DNA of 8,515 nt from JBDSKH01 sp050245915 (GTDB lineage: Bacteria > Actinomycetota > Actinomycetes > Actinomycetales > Microbacteriaceae): the NCBI GenBank assembly GCA_050245915.1, contig JBFWWZ010000074.1, positions 1 through 8,515 of the forward strand, read 5' to 3'. Each line of letters opens with the position of its first letter. The first letter of the stretch is position 1. Of the stretch, positions 5,258 to 8,515 are shown piece by piece. Position numbers and translations under genes: made by a program. The notes under the pieces were generated by a model that was not told the origin of the DNA, ran no database searches, and saw nothing but the letters and a program-made list of their open reading frames with translations.

Positions 5258-5968
5258 TGCGAGCAGTTCCGCCACGTGGATCTCGCGGGCGTGGCGCATG
5301 TGCTCGGTGGCGATGCGCTCCGCGAGGTCGGCGTCGCCGGCCGCGATCGCGTGGATGATCTCGAGGTGCTCGTCGAGCGCGGTGCGTGAGCGGCCCGGCT
5401 GGGCGAACGTGGTGCGGCCGAAGCGGCGGATCACCTGTTCCGCGTGGTTGAGGAACCGTGTGAGGTACGGATTGCCGACCGCCTCCCGCATGGCGGCATG
5501 GAACTCGAAGCTCAGCTCGGCCATGTAGCGCGGGTCGGCTTCGAGGCTCTGCTCCATGCGCTGATGGATCTCGGTGAGCTGGTCGATCAGCCCCCGCGGC
5601 CGGCGGAGGGCGGCGGTGCGCGCGACCAGTCCTTCGAGGCTCTCGCGCACCGCGTACACGGCGAGCACCTCGTCGATCGTGACCGTCGTGACGACCGTGC
5701 CCCGGTTGGCGACGCGCTGCGTGAGCCCTTCGTCGGACAGGCGCCGCAGGGCCTCGCGGATGGGGGTGCGGCTGACCTGGAGCGCCGCGGCGAGTTCGTC
5801 TTCGCGCAGCCACGCCGGCGCCGAGACCACGCCGCTGAGGATCGCCTCGCGGAGCGCCTCGGTCACGGCATCCGTGGTGTTACCGCGGTCGACGGTGACG
5901 AGCAGGTCGCGCAGTGCCTGGGCGTAAGCCGGTGGCTCCGGTGCGTCACCTGCCGATCTGGCCGCCAC
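5252..5968 (-). CDS. GntR-family transcriptional regulator, FadR/FCD subfamily
   Basis: This 238-residue repressor-like protein is numbered here from the GTG at 5968, chosen because GAGGGGAAG precedes it. A TTG at 5989 would add seven residues but would start inside the operator-like repeat and lacks its own ribosome site. The winged helix spans about residues 31-95, with the family hallmark LQVSRTPIREALRRLSDEGL and the wing NRGTVV. The all-helical FCD ligand domain follows. It keeps three likely metal ligands, H157 (FEFH), H201 and H223; the last two are 22 residues apart, as in other FCD proteins. The usual Asp four residues before the first His is Ser153. It diverges from the ThDP-enzyme/ABC genes, so it probably represses them and itself until an organic acid or sugar derivative binds. 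Confidence 0.88.
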   Translation of the reverse strand: MAARSAGDAPEPPAYAQALRDLLVTVDRGNTTDAVTEALREAILSGVVSAPAWLREDELAAALQVSRTPIREALRRLSDEGLTQRVANRGTVVTTVTIDEVLAVYAVRESLEGLVARTAALRRPRGLIDQLTEIHQRMEQSLEADPRYMAELSFEFHAAMREAVGNPYLTRFLNHAEQVIRRFGRTTFAQPGRSRTALDEHLEIIHAIAAGDADLAERIATEHMRHAREIHVAELLAR

Positions 5969-5980
5969 GATCTTCCCCTC

Positions 5981-5999
5981 TGCATGCAATGGGTGTGCA
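5981..5999. promoter_or_regulatory. Probable GntR operator, copy next to gntR
   Basis: TGCATGCAATGGGTGTGCA repeats the site at 6101-6119 with 3 differences in 19 bases. It lies immediately upstream of the ribosome site of the GntR gene, a position suited to autorepression. The core TGCATGCA is palindromic. Assignment as an operator rests on the repeat and position. Confidence 0.6.
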
Positions 6000-6098
6000 T
6001 GTCGATTACCCGGGACAGCCTAGACCCGGCTGGCGTTTCGGAGGCGGCTCGCGGGTTTTCCGACATTCGTCGCACGATGCCTCTTGCATTCCATACGG

Positions 6099-6110
6099 AT
6101 TGCATGCAAT
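6099..6110. promoter_or_regulatory. Probable GntR operator: palindrome upstream of the ThDP-enzyme gene
   Basis: ATTGCATGCAAT is a perfect 12-bp palindrome of the size and style bound by FadR/VanR-type GntR proteins (compare the known ATTGTATACAAT type). It is the core of a longer repeat, TGCATGCAATATGTGTCCA at 6101-6119, shared with 5981-5999. It ends 58 bp before the GTG start, a position overlapping the likely promoter. A weak promoter candidate is TTGCAT (6084-6089) with CAATAT 17 bp on, which would put the palindrome over the -10 region. Confidence 0.65.
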
Positions 6111-6168
6111 ATGTGTCCACTAGCATTCTTGTCTGACAATCTGACATTCCGAGACGACGAGGTCCCGC

Positions 6169-7911
6169 GTGAACCCCTCAGTGCCCCCCGCATCCGATGC
6201 CGCACCCCAGCGCGAGAGCATGACGGGAGCGCAGTTCATCGCGCGAACGCTCGAGTCCTACGGCATCGACCACGTCTTCTTCGTGGAGTCCTCGATGCGC
6301 CGCACGCTCAACGAACTCGAGATCCTCGGAGTCAAGCGCATCGGCGCCCGCTCCGAGAAAGGTGCGGCCTACATGGCCGACGGCTACGCGCGAACCCGCA
6401 AAGGCCCCGGCATCTGCATCGCCCAGTCCGTCGGCGCCGCCAACATGGCGGCCGGGCTGCAGGACGCCTTCCTCGGGCAGTCGCCCGTCATCGCGATCAC
6501 CGGTCGCAAGACGCCCATCTTCCAGTACCGCAACGCGTACCAGGAGATCGACCACATGCCGATGTTCTCCGCGGTCACCAAGTACAGCGTCACCGTCGAC
6601 GACACCGAGCAGCTGCCGTTCCTGCTGCGCCAGGCGATCCGCGAATCGACCTCCGGCGCGCCCGGCCCCGCCCACCTCGACATCGCCGGCGGCTGGGGCG
6701 GGCAGCTCGTCGAAGACGGCACCGCCGAACTCGCCGTCGTCGACGAGCGCGCCTTCGCCCACTACCCCTCGGTGCGACCCCTGCCCCCCGACCAGCCGCT
6801 GCTCGACGCCGTCGCGCTGCTGGTCGCGGCCGAGCGCCCGGTCATCGTCGCAGCGGGCGGAGCCGTCATGTCGGGTGCGGCGGCCGAGGTCCGCGAACTG
6901 GCCGAGCGTCTGCAGATCCCCGTCGCCACCTCGCTCAACGGAAAGAACAGCATTCCCGAGAACCACCCGCTCAGCATCGGCGTGGTCGGCTCCTACTCCC
7001 GCAAGAGCACGAACGAGCTCGTAGGCGTCGAGGCGGACCTGGTGTTCTACATCGGCAGCCGTACCGGGGACCAGGTGACACTCGACTGGACCGTCCCCGG
7101 CTATCAGGTCCCCGTCATCCAGCTCGACATCGAGCCGACCGAGCTGGGACGCAGCTACCACAACGCGGTCTCGATCGCGGGCGACGCCCGCGAATCGCTG
7201 CGCAGGATGCTGGCGCTGATCACCGACGACCAGGTCGCGACCGCGGCGTCCACCCATGCGGCATGGACCGAGCGCGCCCGCGAACACACCGCCGCCTGGT
7301 GGGAGACGCACCGTGCGCGAACCGAGAGCACCTCCGCGCCCGTCACCGTCGAGCGGCTCTGCACCGCCATCGCCGAGGCGCTGCCCGAGGACGCGATCCT
7401 CGTCTCCGACACCGGATCGGCCGGCATCTGGACCGGCGCCTACATCCCGCTGACCCATCCCGGCCAGCTGTACCTGCGTGCGGCCGGCTCCCTCGGCTGG
7501 GGGTTCCCCGCCGCACTCGGCGCGAAGTGCGCCGCCCCCGACCGGCCCGTGGTCTGCTTCACCGGCGACGGCGGGTTCTGGTACCACCTCAACGAGATGG
7601 AGACCGCGGTGCGGTGGGGCATCAACACCGTCACCATCGTCAACAACAACCACGGCTACGGGCAGTGCATCTCGGCGGTGGAGGAGTCGTACATCGGCTA
7701 CACCGGCAACCCCGAGGAGATCTACGGCATCACCGAGACCGACTTCGCGGCGCTCGCCGAGCAGATCGGCTGCCTCGGCATCCGCGTGACCGACCCGGCC
7801 GAGCTGCCGGACGCGCTCGCCCGCGCCCTCGCCGCCGACCGCCCCGTCGTGATCGACGTCGTCACCGACACCGATTCGCGCGCCCCTTCAGGATGGAAGC
7901 CGACGGCCTGA
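6169..7911 (+). CDS. Thiamine-diphosphate-dependent enzyme, acetolactate synthase superfamily
   Basis: The protein has 580 residues from GTG, with GAGG six bases before it; an in-frame ATG at 6220 lacks a good ribosome site and would remove a non-conserved 17-residue leader. The N-terminal Pyr domain (about 18-185) carries the catalytic Glu63 in ARSEKGAAYMADGYAR, which activates the cofactor. A central domain (about 205-345) includes EADLVFYIGSRTGDQ, where acetolactate synthases bind FAD. The C-terminal PP domain holds the ThDP/Mg motif, GDG at 466-468 to NN at 493-494. Such enzymes cleave or form C-C bonds next to a carbonyl (2-oxo acid decarboxylation, carboligation). The substrate cannot be told from sequence. 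It is not obviously the biosynthetic IlvB, because it is divergent from a GntR gene and followed by a sugar-type ABC transporter gene rather than ilvN/ilvC. A catabolic role is inferred. Confidence 0.85.
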   Translation: MNPSVPPASDAAPQRESMTGAQFIARTLESYGIDHVFFVESSMRRTLNELEILGVKRIGARSEKGAAYMADGYARTRKGPGICIAQSVGAANMAAGLQDAFLGQSPVIAITGRKTPIFQYRNAYQEIDHMPMFSAVTKYSVTVDDTEQLPFLLRQAIRESTSGAPGPAHLDIAGGWGGQLVEDGTAELAVVDERAFAHYPSVRPLPPDQPLLDAVALLVAAERPVIVAAGGAVMSGAAAEVRELAERLQIPVATSLNGKNSIPENHPLSIGVVGSYSRKSTNELVGVEADLVFYIGSRTGDQVTLDWTVPGYQVPVIQLDIEPTELGRSYHNAVSIAGDARESLRRMLALITDDQVATAASTHAAWTERAREHTAAWWETHRARTESTSAPVTVERLCTAIAEALPEDAILVSDTGSAGIWTGAYIPLTHPGQLYLRAAGSLGWGFPAALGAKCAAPDRPVVCFTGDGGFWYHLNEMETAVRWGINTVTIVNNNHGYGQCISAVEESYIGYTGNPEEIYGITETDFAALAEQIGCLGIRVTDPAELPDALARALAADRPVVIDVVTDTDSRAPSGWKPTA

Positions 7912-7952
7912 CCGCCGCCCTCACCCCGATCCCGTCGAAGGAGATACCGATC

Positions 7953-8515
7953 GTGACCCCCAGAACCCCGAGCCCCGGAAAACCGGCCGTTCCGCCGGCC
8001 ATCGCCGGCTCGCACCTCGCGAAGAGCTTCGGCAACGTGCACGCGCTCGTCGACGCCAGCGTCTCCGTGCAGCCCGGCGAGGTCGTCGCCATCGTCGGCG
8101 ACAACGGCGCAGGCAAGAGCACCTTCCTCAACTGCCTCATCGGCGTGCACAAACCCGACGCGGGGGAGATCACGGTGCACGGTGAGCCGGTCGAGTTCGC
8201 GTCGGTGCGCGACGCGCAGCAGCGCGGCGTCGACTGCGTCTACCAGGACCTCGCCCTCGCACCCGACCTCTCCGTCGTCGACAACATGTACCTCGGTCAC
8301 GAGCAGAGGCGCGCCGGGCTGCCCGGCGACGGGCTGCGCGAGGCGGCCGACATCTCGGTGCTCGCGAACAACTACATGGAGAAGCGGCTGCTCGCCAACC
8401 CCGGGGTGACGATCTCGTTCCCCGGCAAGGCGATGCCGCGCCTGGAGATGACGCGCTACTCGCTCGGCGAGTGGGCCGCCGACACCGGCCTGTCGACCCT
8501 CGACGTCGAGAACCG
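7953..8515 (+). CDS. Sugar-type ABC transporter ATP-binding protein (5' part, runs off the window)
   Basis: It starts at GTG 7953, preceded by AAGGAGAT, and is open for 187 residues to the edge. After a Pro-rich leader (1-16) the ATPase begins with HLAKSFGNVHALVDASVSVQPGE. Walker A is GDNGAGKST at 49-57 and the Q-loop is VYQDLAL with Q98. VVDNMYLG (108-115) is typical of RbsA/XylG-like carbohydrate importers. From about residue 122 on, the helical region is unlike those relatives and longer than usual, with no LSGG signature yet reached at residue 187. Every codon in that part still ends in G or C, so it is genuine coding sequence and not a frameshift. It lies 41 bp after the ThDP-enzyme stop and is probably co-transcribed, supplying the energy for uptake of that pathway's substrate. 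Confidence 0.85.
   Translation, partial: MTPRTPSPGKPAVPPAIAGSHLAKSFGNVHALVDASVSVQPGEVVAIVGDNGAGKSTFLNCLIGVHKPDAGEITVHGEPVEFASVRDAQQRGVDCVYQDLALAPDLSVVDNMYLGHEQRRAGLPGDGLREAADISVLANNYMEKRLLANPGVTISFPGKAMPRLEMTRYSLGEWAADTGLSTLDVEN

Noticed and set aside
6178..7653. Minus-strand open frame of about 490 codons under the ThDP-enzyme gene
   Set aside because: Low-complexity Asp/Gly/Val/Arg-rich translation, antisense to a gene with intact catalytic motifs.
8316..8515. Frameshift in the ABC ATPase gene
   Set aside because: Third positions in the same frame remain entirely G/C through the unusual segment, so the frame is intact.

Overview
The window is high-GC DNA with strong G/C bias at third codon positions and frequent GTG/TTG starts. 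This points to an actinobacterium; the general style fits Microbacteriaceae, but that is an inference from composition and gene families, not from a marker gene. Three blocks lie side by side.

Block 1 (1 to about 3030, all genes on the minus strand) is the right-hand part of a Tn402/Tn5053-like (Mu/Tn7-related) transposon. A serine resolvase, a DDE transposase with a Mu-type C-terminal domain and an AAA+ target-selection ATPase are packed head to tail (1-nt gap, then an ATGA overlap). A strong inverted repeat sits in the end of the resolvase gene, just before the transposase start. Upstream of the resolvase is a cluster of GTCTC/GTCTT motifs, including an inverted pair TGTCTCATT, which is probably the element's right end and/or res site. 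The left end lies outside the window.

Block 2 (about 3230-5219, plus strand) is a compact four-gene small-GTPase module: roadblock/LC7 protein, 217-aa protein with a winged-helix-like region and a basic tail, MglA/COG2229-type GTPase, second roadblock/LC7 protein. It resembles a Streptomyces conservon (cvnA-D) with no sensor kinase and an extra roadblock. The transposon lies directly upstream, and the 5' end of the first roadblock gene looks rearranged: the reading frame continues upstream for about 60 codons of atypical composition that hold a consensus extended -10 and a perfect hairpin. The module ends at an 11-bp-stem hairpin that can serve as a two-way terminator.

Block 3 (5252-8515) is a metabolic locus. 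A FadR-type GntR regulator (minus strand) diverges from a thiamine-diphosphate enzyme of the acetolactate synthase superfamily, followed by the 5' part of a sugar-type ABC transporter ATPase that runs off the window. Two near-identical copies of TGCATGCAAT..GTGT.CA, one in front of each divergent gene and 120 bp apart, are probable GntR operators. The arrangement suggests ligand-induced uptake and breakdown of an organic compound whose identity the sequence does not reveal.

Most novel-looking points: the kinase-less GTPase/two-roadblock module with its uncharacterised 217-aa partner, the rearranged junction between transposon and module, and an ABC ATPase whose helical region does not look like its family.
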